From positions 1 through 42,696 of the forward strand of contig JAKPEE010000098.1 in the NCBI GenBank assembly GCA_029552125.1: a stretch of DNA of 42,696 bases, in the 5' to 3' direction. The position numbers and the translations under genes were made by a program. The stretch is from Bacillota bacterium. Its GTDB lineage: Bacteria; Bacillota; Dethiobacteria; DTU022. This document shows positions 27,046 to 35,835 of this stretch, one piece after another. How positions within the stretch are numbered: the first letter of the stretch is position 1; the number at the start of each line of letters is the position of its first letter. The notes under the pieces were generated by a model. The model had not been told where the DNA came from, made no database searches, and worked only from the letters and a program-made list of their open reading frames with translations.

Positions 27046-27074
27046 AGGGGCAGCATGCCACAGGAGGGGACACG

Positions 27075-27473
27075 GTGGATAAAATAATCTATTCATTACA
27101 GATCACATTAATCGGTTTTACAGTAGTAATGGTTATTCTTTATCTCCTTTATGCGATTATCGCGCTTTTTAACCGTATCTTCTACCGTCCCGCAAAGGCC
27201 GAAGGGCCCGGCCCATCTGCACCCCCGCGGGAGGCCAAACCGGCAGTCTCATCCAGCCCCGGGCTTTCGCCCCGGATCGTGGCAGCCATAACCGCCGCAG
27301 TCGCCGGCTATATGCAGGCTGAAGGATCTTCTCCGGGGAAAATTACCATTACCGTACCGTCCCGGCTCAAAGGCACTGGCGGCAGTTGGGTGACCATGGG
27401 GCGTATGGGGCTGCTGAATGGAAGACTGGAACATGAAAGGTTAAGGAGGAAAGGTTTTCGTGAAAAAATTTAA
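27075..27473 (+). CDS. OadG-family sodium pump gamma subunit
   Basis: The 132-residue protein starts with a single membrane helix (about 8-32) followed by a Pro/Ala-rich linker and a C-terminal segment (PRIVAAITAAVAGYMQAEG), the build of oxaloacetate/methylmalonyl-CoA decarboxylase gamma subunits. These hold the membrane beta subunit and the soluble carboxyltransferase together. The start is GTG at 27075 behind AGGAGGGG. The 3' end overlaps the biotin carrier gene by 14 bases, so the two are translationally coupled. Confidence 0.82.
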   Translation: MDKIIYSLQITLIGFTVVMVILYLLYAIIALFNRIFYRPAKAEGPGPSAPPREAKPAVSSSPGLSPRIVAAITAAVAGYMQAEGSSPGKITITVPSRLKGTGGSWVTMGRMGLLNGRLEHERLRRKGFREKI

Positions 27474-27876
27474 AGTAACCGTCGACGGACAAACTTTCGA
27501 AGTTACAGTTGAAGAAATCGATAATCAAACCGCTGCAACCGTACCGCTTGGACAGGCTGAAACAAAGATCGCTCCGCAGGTTGAAAAGAAGAGCGAGGCT
27601 GAAACGAGCCCTGCGCCCGGGAAAGGCGAACAGCGTCCCCCCGCAGCCTCGGGAGGATCAGGCGGAACAGTTGTTCCCGCGCCCATGCCCGGCTCCATTA
27701 TAGATATCCTGGTTCAGGCCGGAGACACGGTGAAAGACGGCCAGGTCCTGTTAATCCTGGAAGCGATGAAGATGGAAAACGAAATAACCGCACCCCAGGC
27801 AGGAACCATTGTCGAGGTGGCGGTGAAAAAAGGAGATACCGTAAACACCGGTGACCCCCTGGTAGTTATGGGCTAA
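27460..27876 (+). CDS. Biotin carboxyl carrier protein of a decarboxylase pump
   Basis: The 138-residue product has an N-terminal [18 protein letters not shown] strand region, a Pro/Ala-rich hinge (about 45-70) and a C-terminal biotinyl domain with the attachment sequence EAMKMENEI, the lysine being residue 104. It carries carboxyl-biotin between the carboxyltransferase and the membrane beta subunit. It starts with GTG at 27460 behind AAGGAGG. Position between oadG and oadB fixes its role in the sodium pump rather than in acetyl-CoA carboxylase. Confidence 0.88.
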   Translation: MKKFKVTVDGQTFEVTVEEIDNQTAATVPLGQAETKIAPQVEKKSEAETSPAPGKGEQRPPAASGGSGGTVVPAPMPGSIIDILVQAGDTVKDGQVLLILEAMKMENEITAPQAGTIVEVAVKKGDTVNTGDPLVVMG

Positions 27877-27922
27877 ACCGCAAAAACACGACGCACTATG
27901 GCAAATAAAAGGGGTGAAACCG

Positions 27923-29053
27923 ATGTCTGATTTATTGGTTGATTTTGTACAGAGTACGGGCTTCTGGAACCTGCACTGGGACCAGGCCGTGATGATCGCC
28001 ATTGCCTGTTTCCTGCTCTACCTGGGCATAGTGAAAAAATACGAACCGCTCCTGCTGGTACCGATCAGCTTCGGCATGCTTCTGGTCAACCTGCCGCTGG
28101 GCGACCTGATGAAACCTGAATCGGGATCGGCTATCGGCGGCCTGTTGTGGTATCTTTCCCGGGGCCTGGAGCTGGGGATCTATCCGCCGATAATCTTTCT
28201 CGGGATCGGGGCGATGACCGATTTTGGCCCCCTTATCGCCAACCCCATCACCTTACTGCTAGGAGCGGCGGCCCAACTCGGCATCTTTACTACGTTTATC
28301 GGCGCTTACCTGCTAGGTTTTACCGCCCCGCAATCGGGAGCCATCGGCATTATCGGCGGTGCTGACGGCCCTACGGCCATATTCCTGGCTGTTATGCTGG
28401 CGCCGGAACTTCTGGGTTCCATCGCCATCGCCGCCTATTCCTACATGGCCCTGGTCCCCATTATCCAGCCGCCGATTATGCGCCTGTTAACTACACCCAA
28501 GGAACGGCAGGTGGTGATGAAGCAGTTGCGGCCGGTCTCCAAAACAGAAAAAATATTATTTCCGATCATTGTCATTATCCTGACCGGGCTGCTGCTGCCG
28601 TCAGCGCTGCCTCTGCTGGGTATGTTTATGTTTGGCAACCTGTTGCGGGAATGCGGGGTTACGGACCGGCTGAGCAAGACCGCCCAAAATGAATTAAACA
28701 ATATTGTAGTCATCTTTTTAGGGCTTACTGTGGGAGCCAAGGCTACCGCTTCTTACTTCTTGACTCCCGATACCCTGAAAATAATTGCCCTCGGTTTATG
28801 CGCCTTTGCCATGGGCACCGCCGGCGGGTTGCTTATGGGCAAGCTGCTCTACCTGATCAGCGGGGGGAAAATTAACCCGCTCATCGGCTCGGCCGGGGTT
28901 TCCGCCGTTCCCATGGCGGCCCGGGTCTCTCAGACAGTGGGTAAGGAAGCCAACCCCAACAACTACCTGCTCATGCATGCCATGGGTCCAAACGTTGCCG
29001 GGGTAATCGGCTCGGCCGTGGCTGCGGGGATACTGCTGTCCATGTTAGGCTAA
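27923..29053 (+). CDS. oadB: Sodium-pumping decarboxylase beta subunit
   Basis: This integral membrane protein of 376 residues decarboxylates carboxy-biotin and exports Na+. Typical conserved parts are [34 protein letters not shown] with the essential Asp, and [23 protein letters not shown] at the end. It belongs to the OadB/MmdB/GcdB group; sequence alone does not tell oxaloacetate from methylmalonyl-CoA. ATG 27923 is favoured over the track's GTG 27914, which lies inside the AAAGGGGTGA ribosome site. No alpha (carboxyltransferase) gene is in the window. Confidence 0.92.
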   Translation: MSDLLVDFVQSTGFWNLHWDQAVMIAIACFLLYLGIVKKYEPLLLVPISFGMLLVNLPLGDLMKPESGSAIGGLLWYLSRGLELGIYPPIIFLGIGAMTDFGPLIANPITLLLGAAAQLGIFTTFIGAYLLGFTAPQSGAIGIIGGADGPTAIFLAVMLAPELLGSIAIAAYSYMALVPIIQPPIMRLLTTPKERQVVMKQLRPVSKTEKILFPIIVIILTGLLLPSALPLLGMFMFGNLLRECGVTDRLSKTAQNELNNIVVIFLGLTVGAKATASYFLTPDTLKIIALGLCAFAMGTAGGLLMGKLLYLISGGKINPLIGSAGVSAVPMAARVSQTVGKEANPNNYLLMHAMGPNVAGVIGSAVAAGILLSMLG

Positions 29054-29058
29054 AAGCA

Positions 29059-29123
29059 GGAACCTCACGCGGGTCCAGTTATGGTAACCAGAGTTACTTT
29101 AACTTAAGACCCTGTGAGGTTCC
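29059..29123 (+). repeat. Four-tier hairpin after oadB
   Basis: Four successive complementary blocks are stacked: GGAACCTCAC/GTGAGGTTCC, GGGTC/GACCC, AGTTA/TAACT and GTAAC/GTTAC around a CAGA loop, separated by unpaired gaps of one to three bases. That is 25 pairs in 65 bases, six bases after the oadB stop codon. There is no clear T tract. It may be a 3' stabiliser, a processed RNA or a palindromic repeat. Confidence 0.6.
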
Positions 29124-29143
29124 ATTTCTATTATAGGCGTTTC

Positions 29144-29180
29144 GCAAAAAAATATACCGTCCAAAGGTATTTTTTTTTGC
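29144..29180. terminator. Bidirectional-type terminator between oadB and the VanW gene
   Basis: A 15-base arm of GC plus an A run ending in TACC pairs, with one mismatch, with GGTA plus nine T and GC around a seven-base loop. Confidence 0.8.
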
Positions 29181-29235
29181 ATAAATGCTCCGGCCTGCCT
29201 CATATGCATTATAAAAAACGGGAGGCGGAGCATAA

Positions 29236-30597
29236 TTGGATCTGGCCACTACCATAAAAAAGCTGCTGCTGAAAAAATGGCTGAAAATTTTGCTGCTAGC
29301 CTGCGGCACCGCGTTTCTATTGGCAGCAGTGATCATGCTCTGCGATTTCTGCTATTTTTACTCCCGCACATACCCCGGCCTTTACCTGGAAACCATCGAC
29401 GTGGGAAACATGCGCCTGGAGGAGGTGGAGGCGCTCCTGGATGAAAAGCTCTGGTCCCTGGAGGAGCTGCAGTTCAGCACAGCCGGCGGAGAAAAGATGA
29501 CGCTGTCGCTGTCCGATCTGGGCCTATCCTGGGACAGGCAGGGAACGATGGAAAAAATTTATCGCGCCGGGCGGGGGTGGAAAGGCTATGCGGTGCGCCT
29601 GCACAGCTTGCGCACCGGCAACCCCATAATTGTCAGGGGCGAAATTAAAGTGGACGAGTTGCGCCTGGCCGGGGCCATGGCCGGCCTGGCCAAACAGCTT
29701 TATCACCCGCCGCGGGATGCCTTTTTTGAAGTAGAAGGAGAGACGGTTTCCATCATCCCGGAGCAGGAGGGCCAATACTTGAAAACAGCGGCCCTGCGGG
29801 AACTCATTTTTTATTCTCTCTATGAAGAGGAAAAAGAAATACTCCTCCCGGTGGGAGAGTGGCCGGCGGCACGGACGGCGGCCGACCTGGAAAACTTCGG
29901 CGTCGGAGGGGTCATGGCTTCTTTTTACACTGACGTTGCTGCCGGCAACCCTGATCGCGCCTACAATATTAAGCTGGGCGCTTCTGCCATTAACGCCACT
30001 TTGCTGGCCCCGGGGGAACTCTTTTCCTTCAATGAGGTGGTGGGCGAAACTACCGCCTCCAAAGGGTACCGCTACGCGCCAATAATCGTTGGCGATGAAC
30101 TGGTGCCGGGCCTGGGCGGCGGCCTCTGCCAGGTATCCACAACCCTGTATAATGCCGCGCTTCTGGCCAACCTGGAGATTGTTGAGCGCCACAATCATAG
30201 CATGCGGATATCATACATCCCCCTGGGCCGGGATGCCACTGTAGCTACCGGCAGCCTTGATTTGAAATTCAGAAATAACCGCGACCACTACATCCTCATC
30301 GGGGCGGATCTGAACAACCTCAGGCTCACTTTTCGCATTTTCGGCCCGCCGATGAAAGAAAAGGTAGAAATTATTTCCAGCGGATACCAGCAAATCGCGC
30401 CTCCCATCAACTATGAATACAGCGACGCTCTACCGGCCGGGGTTACTGAAGTGGTCAAGCCCGGCCAAGCAGGCTATTACATAACCACCTGGCGCGTGGT
30501 CTACCTTGATGATCAGGAAATATCACGTGAAATGCTCTTCCGGGATTATTACAGGCCCACGCCCGCGCTGCACCGGGTGGGAACAGGGGACGATTGA
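29236..30597 (+). CDS. VanW-family cell-envelope protein
   Basis: A 453-residue membrane-anchored, outward-facing protein. A membrane helix at about 14-38 is followed by a peptidoglycan-binding-like region (PG_binding_4/YoaR type, about 50-200), the VanW domain (about 230-350; LGASAINATLLAPGELFSFN, GGGLCQVSTTLYNAALLA) and a C-terminal G5-like stretch. VanW occurs in some vancomycin-resistance clusters, but most chromosomal copies have no proved function; no van genes are nearby. The start is TTG at 29236 behind GGGAGG. Confidence 0.87.
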   Translation: MDLATTIKKLLLKKWLKILLLACGTAFLLAAVIMLCDFCYFYSRTYPGLYLETIDVGNMRLEEVEALLDEKLWSLEELQFSTAGGEKMTLSLSDLGLSWDRQGTMEKIYRAGRGWKGYAVRLHSLRTGNPIIVRGEIKVDELRLAGAMAGLAKQLYHPPRDAFFEVEGETVSIIPEQEGQYLKTAALRELIFYSLYEEEKEILLPVGEWPAARTAADLENFGVGGVMASFYTDVAAGNPDRAYNIKLGASAINATLLAPGELFSFNEVVGETTASKGYRYAPIIVGDELVPGLGGGLCQVSTTLYNAALLANLEIVERHNHSMRISYIPLGRDATVATGSLDLKFRNNRDHYILIGADLNNLRLTFRIFGPPMKEKVEIISSGYQQIAPPINYEYSDALPAGVTEVVKPGQAGYYITTWRVVYLDDQEISREMLFRDYYRPTPALHRVGTGDD

Positions 30598-30666
30598 TCG
30601 TAAAAGCATTATTTTGTACGCGCCGGAAAAACTAACATAAACAGCACAGGAGGAGGTGGCATCCCG

Positions 30667-30858
30667 GTGGATGTTCGCATGCGCGTCGAAAAATGCATTG
30701 AGAGCTTTCGCCGTTCGGCTGATGAGTTGCGCGCGGCGGCCCAGGAAACAGAAAACAGCCAGGCGAAAAATGCCTTTATCGAGTCGGCCCAGAAGGTGGA
30801 AGACTGCATCCAGCAATGCCAGACTGCGATTAACCAGTTTAAGGACAAGTCCTGGTGA
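30667..30858 (+). CDS. Small helical protein resembling DUF1657
   Basis: This 63-residue protein is nearly all helical with Glu/Gln/Ala-rich heptads and two internal cysteines (VEDCIQQCQTAINQF). It resembles DUF1657 proteins, small sporulation-associated proteins often found near spoVA genes; the similarity is moderate and by eye. The start is GTG at 30667 with AGGAGGTGG upstream at slightly long spacing. The longer overlapping track ORF at 30656 is a shadow. Confidence 0.6.
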   Translation: MDVRMRVEKCIESFRRSADELRAAAQETENSQAKNAFIESAQKVEDCIQQCQTAINQFKDKSW

Positions 30859-30866
30859 ACAAGAAA

Positions 30867-31048
30867 CCAGAATTCAGTATCCAGTATCCAGATTAAAAAC
30901 AAAACTGTTTTGTTCTGTTGCGTCAAGACGGTGCCAAAGCACCGTCTTTTTTTGGCAAGAAGCTTTTTCTGCGCCTGGAGGAGTAGTTTTTATTAGTAAG
31001 TTAGGATATAATAGGATTCAGTGATTCTGACTTCTGGATTCTGAATTC
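30867..31048. repeat. GAATTCAGAATCCAG-type repeats around a terminator
   Basis: CCAGAATTCAGTATCCAG with a second TATCCAG unit (30867-30891) and, in inverted orientation, CTTCTGGATTCTGAATTC (31031-31048) bracket the intergenic terminator. A third similar copy, GGAATCCAGAATTCAGAA, is at 39163-39180. This is a dispersed low-complexity repeat family. Confidence 0.55.
30925..30953 (+). terminator. Terminator after the DUF1657-like gene
   Basis: AAGACGGTGC (30925-30934) pairs perfectly with GCACCGTCTT (30939-30948) around CAAA and is followed by T5. Confidence 0.9.
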
Positions 31049-31124
31049 CCAATTCCGAATCCCGCACTATTTTAACATAGTAGCTGTATGCCAGAATAAA
31101 TAAGACAGTATGGGAGTGCTGCTT

Positions 31125-32561
31125 ATGGTACGTGTTCGTTTTGCGCCCAGCCCCACGGGGGAGCTGCATATCGGTGGAGCCCGCACCGCTTTGTTTAATT
31201 ATTTATTTGCCCGGGCCAACGGCGGCGTGTTTATACTCAGGATCGATGACACCGACCAGGAGCGCTCCCGCCCCGAATATGCCGCCGCCTTGCTGGAAGC
31301 ACTGAAGTGGCTGGGGCTGGAATGGGATGAAGGGCCGTATTATCAATCAGAGCGTTTAAGTGAATATAACCGTGAAGCAGCCCGCCTGCTGGAAGAAGGG
31401 AAAGCGTACCATTGTTATTGCTCGCCTGAAGAGATCCAGGAGCAGCGAGAGGCGGCCCGCAAGGCCGGGAAACTGTTTCGCTACCCCGGCACCTGCCGGG
31501 ACCTGTCGAAAGATGAAATGAGAGCCTACGAAGCGGAGGGGCGGTCTCCGGTGATCCGCCTGCGCGTCCCTGAAAGCGGCAACACAGTTGTTGACGATAT
31601 TATCCGCGGCCGGGTAACCTTTGCCAACGACACCCTGGACGACTATATCATTGTCAAATCAAACGGGCTCCCCACCTACAACTTTGCCAGCGTGGTCGAT
31701 GACCACCTGCTGGGGATAACCCATGTCATCAGGGCCGAAGAGCATCTTTCCAATACACCGCGCCAGTTGCTATGCGCCACCGCCCTGGGTTACCGCCCGC
31801 CGCGCTACGCCCACGTACCCATGATCCTGGCCCCGGATCGCAGCAAATTGAGCAAACGCCACGGCGCCACCTCGGTGGAAGAATTCTGCTCCCAGGGTTA
31901 TCTGCCCGAAGCCCTGGTCAACTATATGGCCTTGCTGGGCTGGTCGCCGGGTGAAGAGGAGATCTTGACCCTGGAAGAGATGGCCAAAATATTTTCACTG
32001 GACCGAATCGGCAAAAACGCAGCCATTTACGACACGGTTAAATTAACCTGGATGAACGGGCACTATCTGATGCAGGCAGACCCGGCTTACCTCAGCAAGA
32101 CGGCCTACCCCTTCTTCGAGGCGGAAGGGTTGCTGAAAGGCCCTTTAAACGAATCTCAATGGGATTATTTAAGAACAGTTATTGAAACGGTGCGGGAACG
32201 GGTTAAAACGCTGGCCGAGCTGCCGGAAGCATGCCGCTATTTTTACGAAGATGACTTCGACTATGACCCCAAAGGGGTGCAAAAAATATTTACCAAAGAT
32301 GATACCGCTTTGCTGCTGCGCCAGGCGGCGGCCAGGCTCGCCCAGCTTGACCGCTTTGACTATGCTTCTACGGAAAGGGCCTACCACGATTTAAGTGCAG
32401 CGCTGGAGATATCCGCCGTTAAATTGATCCAGCCGTCCCGCCTGGCCCTGACCGGCCGGACCGGAGGACCGGAGCTATTTGCGATCATGGCTGTCCTGGG
32501 GAAAGAAAAAACTCTGCAGCGCCTGGAGAAAGCCGCCGCCTACATTGAAGCGGCACTATGA
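31125..32561 (+). CDS. gltX: Glutamyl-tRNA synthetase
   Basis: GltX charges tRNA-Glu, and in many Firmicutes also tRNA-Gln. It has 478 residues from ATG 31125. Class I signatures are PSPTGELHIGGAR (residues 8-20, HIGH-type) and KLSKR (241-245, KMSKS-type). The C-terminal anticodon-binding part is complete. The track's ATG at 31110 is followed by GGGAG, which is the ribosome site for the second ATG at 31125, giving the family's usual MVRVRFAPSPTG start. A terminator shared with the convergent glycosyltransferase gene follows. A TATAAT occurs at 31007, but with no -35. Confidence 0.96.
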   Translation: MVRVRFAPSPTGELHIGGARTALFNYLFARANGGVFILRIDDTDQERSRPEYAAALLEALKWLGLEWDEGPYYQSERLSEYNREAARLLEEGKAYHCYCSPEEIQEQREAARKAGKLFRYPGTCRDLSKDEMRAYEAEGRSPVIRLRVPESGNTVVDDIIRGRVTFANDTLDDYIIVKSNGLPTYNFASVVDDHLLGITHVIRAEEHLSNTPRQLLCATALGYRPPRYAHVPMILAPDRSKLSKRHGATSVEEFCSQGYLPEALVNYMALLGWSPGEEEILTLEEMAKIFSLDRIGKNAAIYDTVKLTWMNGHYLMQADPAYLSKTAYPFFEAEGLLKGPLNESQWDYLRTVIETVRERVKTLAELPEACRYFYEDDFDYDPKGVQKIFTKDDTALLLRQAAARLAQLDRFDYASTERAYHDLSAALEISAVKLIQPSRLALTGRTGGPELFAIMAVLGKEKTLQRLEKAAAYIEAAL

Positions 32562-32598
32562 CTCCGGCCAGCCGGCAAATAATCCTGGCACCAAAAAG

Positions 32599-32636
32599 GG
32601 GGCTGCCCAAATGACTTTAGGGGCAGCCCCTCTTTC
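32599..32636. terminator. Terminator after gltX; palindromic repeat copy B
   Basis: GGGGCTGCCC (32599-32608) pairs with GGGCAGCCCC (32621-32630), followed by TCTTTCATT. A runs on the other side could let it serve the convergent gene. Arms and loop (CAAATGACTTT) resemble the element at 3366-3399. Confidence 0.8.
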
Positions 32637-32699
32637 ATTAAAACCGGGGAGCTCTTAACGGGAACGGGTAGCCCCGGTAATCATAGCGCGCCTGATCCC

Positions 32700-33860
32700 T
32701 TAGCGTACCGCTGCCGGCCTGTTTTCAAGCAGTTCCCGGTACGACTCCAGCATCCGTTCGGCGCAATAGGAAGAAGAGAGGAGGGAGACGTTTTCCAGAG
32801 CTTTGCGGCTCATGGAACGGTGCAAATCCGGATTTTGCAAGATCTGTATAACCGCCTCAGTAAAAGAAGAGAGGGTAGGATCTGTCAGCAATCCGTCCTC
32901 TCCGTGCTGAACCGTTTCCGCCGGGCCGAAAGCGCGAATGGCCACCACGGGGAGGCCGGCAGCTTTCGCTTCGCCGATAACCAACCCCTGGGTCTCCGTC
33001 ACCGAGGGAAAAACGAAGAGATCGGCGCTGGCGTAGCAGTGGACAATTTTATTCCTGGGTAAAACTCCGGTAAAGATAACCTTCTCGCCAAGTCCCAGCT
33101 CCTGGCACATGTGGCGCAACTGCTCTTCCAGGGGGCCTTTTCCCACCAGAACCAGTTTCAGGTTGGGAATAACACGCTGCACCAGTTGAAATGATTTGAT
33201 TAAAAACACAACATTTTTTTCCTTGCCCAGGCGCCCCACGAAAAGTAGCACTTTTTCTCCCGGGCTGATTCCGAAATTTTCTTGCAGCCACAACGGATTG
33301 GCCCCCTTAAATTCTTCCAGATCCACTCCGGTGGGAATGGTTTTTATGGTTGCATTGACCCCAATATGGCGCAGATAATTCATCACCAGGCGGGAAGGGG
33401 CCACTACCAGGTCACAGCGGTTGCAGAAATCCCGCGCGATAATCTGCACCAGGCGGCGCGAGGCCTGTTGGGCTACGGGAAGGTAGTGGACATACTGGTC
33501 GTAGAGAGTGTGAAAAGTGAAAACCAGGGGCAGATGATAGCGTTTTGCCGCCCGGGCGCCCATTCTGCCCAGTAGAAAAGGGGAATGGACATGGATTATA
33601 TCCAGGCCGATACGGCGTATGGTTGAGCCCAGTTGCACCGAAATGGGTATGGGCAGGGCAAAATCGGGCATTGTCGGTGCCGGTATGGAGACAAAGCGAA
33701 ATACTTTTTCTTCGCGGGGATAATGCAGTAAAGGATAATCCGGGCCGAAGACAAAAACTTCATGGCCCCGGGCATTAAACTCCCGGGAAAACAGCTCAAT
33801 CGATCTCACTACACCGCTGGTATAGGGTCGAAAGCTATCTGTAAAAACCCCAATTTTCAC
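32700..33860 (-). CDS. Family 4 glycosyltransferase
   Basis: A GT-B fold glycosyltransferase of 386 residues, typical in length. The N-terminal MKIGVFTDSFRPYTSGVVRSIE and IHVHSPFLLGRMG match the GT4 group that contains diacylglycerol glucosyltransferases and GDP-mannose-dependent mannosyltransferases (MgtA/PimB-like). The C-terminal half has FVGRLGKEKNV and the donor-binding FPSVTETQGLVIGEAKAAG with the EX7E pattern. Its product is probably a glycolipid of the membrane; the sugar is unknown. The start is GTG (plus-strand 33858-33860) behind GGAGG. CapA lies just upstream on the same strand. Confidence 0.88.
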   Translation of the reverse strand: MKIGVFTDSFRPYTSGVVRSIELFSREFNARGHEVFVFGPDYPLLHYPREEKVFRFVSIPAPTMPDFALPIPISVQLGSTIRRIGLDIIHVHSPFLLGRMGARAAKRYHLPLVFTFHTLYDQYVHYLPVAQQASRRLVQIIARDFCNRCDLVVAPSRLVMNYLRHIGVNATIKTIPTGVDLEEFKGANPLWLQENFGISPGEKVLLFVGRLGKEKNVVFLIKSFQLVQRVIPNLKLVLVGKGPLEEQLRHMCQELGLGEKVIFTGVLPRNKIVHCYASADLFVFPSVTETQGLVIGEAKAAGLPVVAIRAFGPAETVQHGEDGLLTDPTLSSFTEAVIQILQNPDLHRSMSRKALENVSLLSSSYCAERMLESYRELLENRPAAVR

Positions 33861-33952
33861 AGTTAATAACCTCCGTCTTTCAGGTGGGTGCAGTTGATTG
33901 CCTGAATACCTTAACCTAGTATTCCTTGAACTGTCTCCTTAATGAGTGGCAG

Positions 33953-35215
33953 TTACTGATTCTCTCCTGAAAATCCGTAATTTTCGACAACCGCGATCAT
34001 CTGGTTAGTGCTGCTTTGCATCTCCTGGAACTCTTCTTCGTTCAAGTTATACTGCTCCCGGCCGCGCTCAATCACTTCATCCACGGGCAGAATGCGATGC
34101 TGCCAGTGACGGTGCACCCAGCTAATCCGGTAGCCGGCATCGCTAATCACAGCTTCCCCGGTGGCCGTATCCTTCTGCAGCTCTACCTGAACCATGAGGC
34201 CGCACTGGACTCCGGGGCTGGGGATATAATTTGGAGGGCCGGGGCTGTAGTGCTGATTGGTGAAAAAGTTGCCCATGGAGTAGGCGACCAGGGCTTTCCG
34301 GCCGGCCCGCTCTCCTTCCTGGACAGTGATCCATTCCAGCGGCTGGATAATATGAACATGGCTGCCCAGGATCAAATCGGCGCCGGCCTCGATAATCTGC
34401 CGGGCCCGCTGGCGCTGAAAGTCCGTGGGGGTGGTCTGGTATTCGACAGGGCCCCAGTGCAGGAGCACCGCCACAATGTCGGCGCCGGCCGCGCGGGCGC
34501 GCTCAATTTCCTGCATTAAAGGAGAAATATCCTGCATGCCGGGTATAAAGTTAATGGCATACTCATGGCCTGCCGGTACCGGAATACCATTGGTTGTCTC
34601 CGTATAGGCCAGAAAAGCAACCTTAATGCCGTTTAAATCTTTAATCAGCGGGGTCTGCTGCTCCTCCGGGGAAAGATAAGTCCCCACATTCTCCAGGCCG
34701 GCGGCCCGCAAATTTTCAATGGTTGCTTGAAGCCCGCTTATACCCTTGTCCAGGGAGTGATTAGTGGCGGTGGCAAGCAGGTCAAAACCGGCATCTTTCA
34801 AATTGGCGGCCAGCTCTTCAGGTGTATTGAAGTTAGGATAATAAGAGTATCCTCGCTCCGCTCCGGCCAGGGTGGTTTCCAGAACGCCCACAGTTAAATC
34901 GGGCTCCATCAGGTACGGGGCGATAAAGTCGAAACTGGGGCGGAAATTGTAAGATACACTGCCGTCAGCATTGACAACCTGGGCCTGTTCTACCTGATAG
35001 CGATGGCCCATAATATCTCCCACCGCCAGGATCGTCGCGGAACGGATTTCGGGTTCCGGGTCGTCCTCATTTCCGCCGTTTTCATGGGCGGGCGGTGCGG
35101 TATGGTTATTTTCGTTATTTTCATTGGCGGGAGGGGGAGGGGAGAAAAGCGTTGTTCCGATCAGGGCCAGGACCACAGCAATGATGATAAGGCCTAATAG
35201 ATATCCCCGGCGCAC
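33953..35215 (-). CDS. CapA/PgsA-type poly-gamma-glutamate synthesis protein family
   Basis: A 420-residue membrane-tethered protein: one membrane helix (about 5-24), an Asn/Glu/Pro-rich linker to about 57, then a metallophosphoesterase-like CapA domain. Motifs include AVGDIMGHR, VLETTLAG, TATNHSLDKG, LLHWGPVEY, LGSHVHIIQP and YSMGNFF. Members are tied to capsule polyglutamate export or release, but solitary copies without capBC, as here, usually have no defined role. The start is GTG behind AAAGGAG. It has its own extended -10 promoter and lies about 90 bases before the glycosyltransferase, so the two are probably one unit. Confidence 0.88.
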   Translation of the reverse strand: MRRGYLLGLIIIAVVLALIGTTLFSPPPPANENNENNHTAPPAHENGGNEDDPEPEIRSATILAVGDIMGHRYQVEQAQVVNADGSVSYNFRPSFDFIAPYLMEPDLTVGVLETTLAGAERGYSYYPNFNTPEELAANLKDAGFDLLATATNHSLDKGISGLQATIENLRAAGLENVGTYLSPEEQQTPLIKDLNGIKVAFLAYTETTNGIPVPAGHEYAINFIPGMQDISPLMQEIERARAAGADIVAVLLHWGPVEYQTTPTDFQRQRARQIIEAGADLILGSHVHIIQPLEWITVQEGERAGRKALVAYSMGNFFTNQHYSPGPPNYIPSPGVQCGLMVQVELQKDTATGEAVISDAGYRISWVHRHWQHRILPVDEVIERGREQYNLNEEEFQEMQSSTNQMIAVVENYGFSGENQ

Positions 35216-35252
35216 ATTATCAGCTCCTTTAACTTTAACACGTTATACATAG

Positions 35253-35261
35253 ATTATAACA
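35253..35261 (-). promoter_or_regulatory. Extended -10 promoter for the capA-glycosyltransferase unit
   Basis: On the minus strand TGTTATAAT (35261..35253) is a perfect extended -10. A weak TTTCTA sits at -35. GTTATA and TATAAC arms (35242-35247 and 35255-35260) form a dyad over the same site. Confidence 0.6.
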
Positions 35262-35484
35262 TGCCCCCTTTGTTTTAGAAAGAAGTTCGCTACTGCCGGC
35301 GCCTACCGTTGCCAGGCAAGGAATAAGGGCAAGCATGTTGAAATTAGAACTAAAATAAGCGCCAATAAGCGCCTGTGTATGATGCAGGGATATTGCCAAT
35401 ATTTGTAGAATGTTTACGACGCCCTGGCGAATAGCAAAAATGCGAGCCTTAGCTGAAAGATTGAAGGGGGAGCCGGTTACAGTC

Positions 35485-35742
35485 ATGGAAATAACGGTGC
35501 AATATCAGGGATTAGCAGCCCGGCAGTCCGGCTGTGAGCGGGAAACTTTTATACTGCCTCAAACAGCTACGGCAACAGATCTTTTGCAGCAGGTACTGGC
35601 CCGCCATGAGCCTTTGCAGCGGTCCAGGAGAGCTCTTTTTATGGCTGTAAATAGTAAAATATTGCCCGCACCGGCCCGGCAGGAATACAGGCTCAAACCC
35701 GGCGATCAGGTTATAATTAGCATAAAAATCATCGGCGGTTAG
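35485..35742 (+). CDS. ThiS/MoaD-like small sulfur-carrier protein
   Basis: The 85-residue product from ATG 35485 has the ubiquitin-like pattern of ThiS/MoaD proteins: an opening strand MEITVQYQGL, TATDLLQQVLARH, LFMAVNSKILP, YRLKPGDQVIISIKIIGG, and the obligatory C-terminal Gly-Gly. Such proteins carry thiocarboxylate sulfur after adenylation by a ThiF/MoeB-type E1. No E1, thiamine or molybdopterin gene is near, so its pathway cannot be told. The track adds 25 unlikely residues from 35410; GGGGGAG about 12 bases before 35485 supports the later start. Confidence 0.75.
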   Translation: MEITVQYQGLAARQSGCERETFILPQTATATDLLQQVLARHEPLQRSRRALFMAVNSKILPAPARQEYRLKPGDQVIISIKIIGG

Positions 35743-35835
35743 ATCAATGAAGCCGCCACACTCCCGGGTACGCACCATGTTCTAAACAGATTCTTCTCCA
35801 CATAAATTAATAAAAAGAGTACCGGGGGTAGTAAA

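Noticed and set aside
30898-30914. AACAAAAC/GTTTTGTT palindrome before the 30.9 kb terminator
   Set aside because: Short, simple-sequence symmetry with no linked gene start; probably chance in AT-rich DNA.
30656-31024. 122-aa ORF over the DUF1657-like gene and terminator
   Set aside because: It reads through a perfect terminator and repeat DNA in another frame; the 63-residue frame has the protein-like helix pattern.
35280-35484. Possible riboswitch (molybdenum cofactor or TPP) before the ThiS/MoaD-like gene
   Set aside because: None of the conserved TPP or Moco core sequences could be found; no convincing stem set or terminator.
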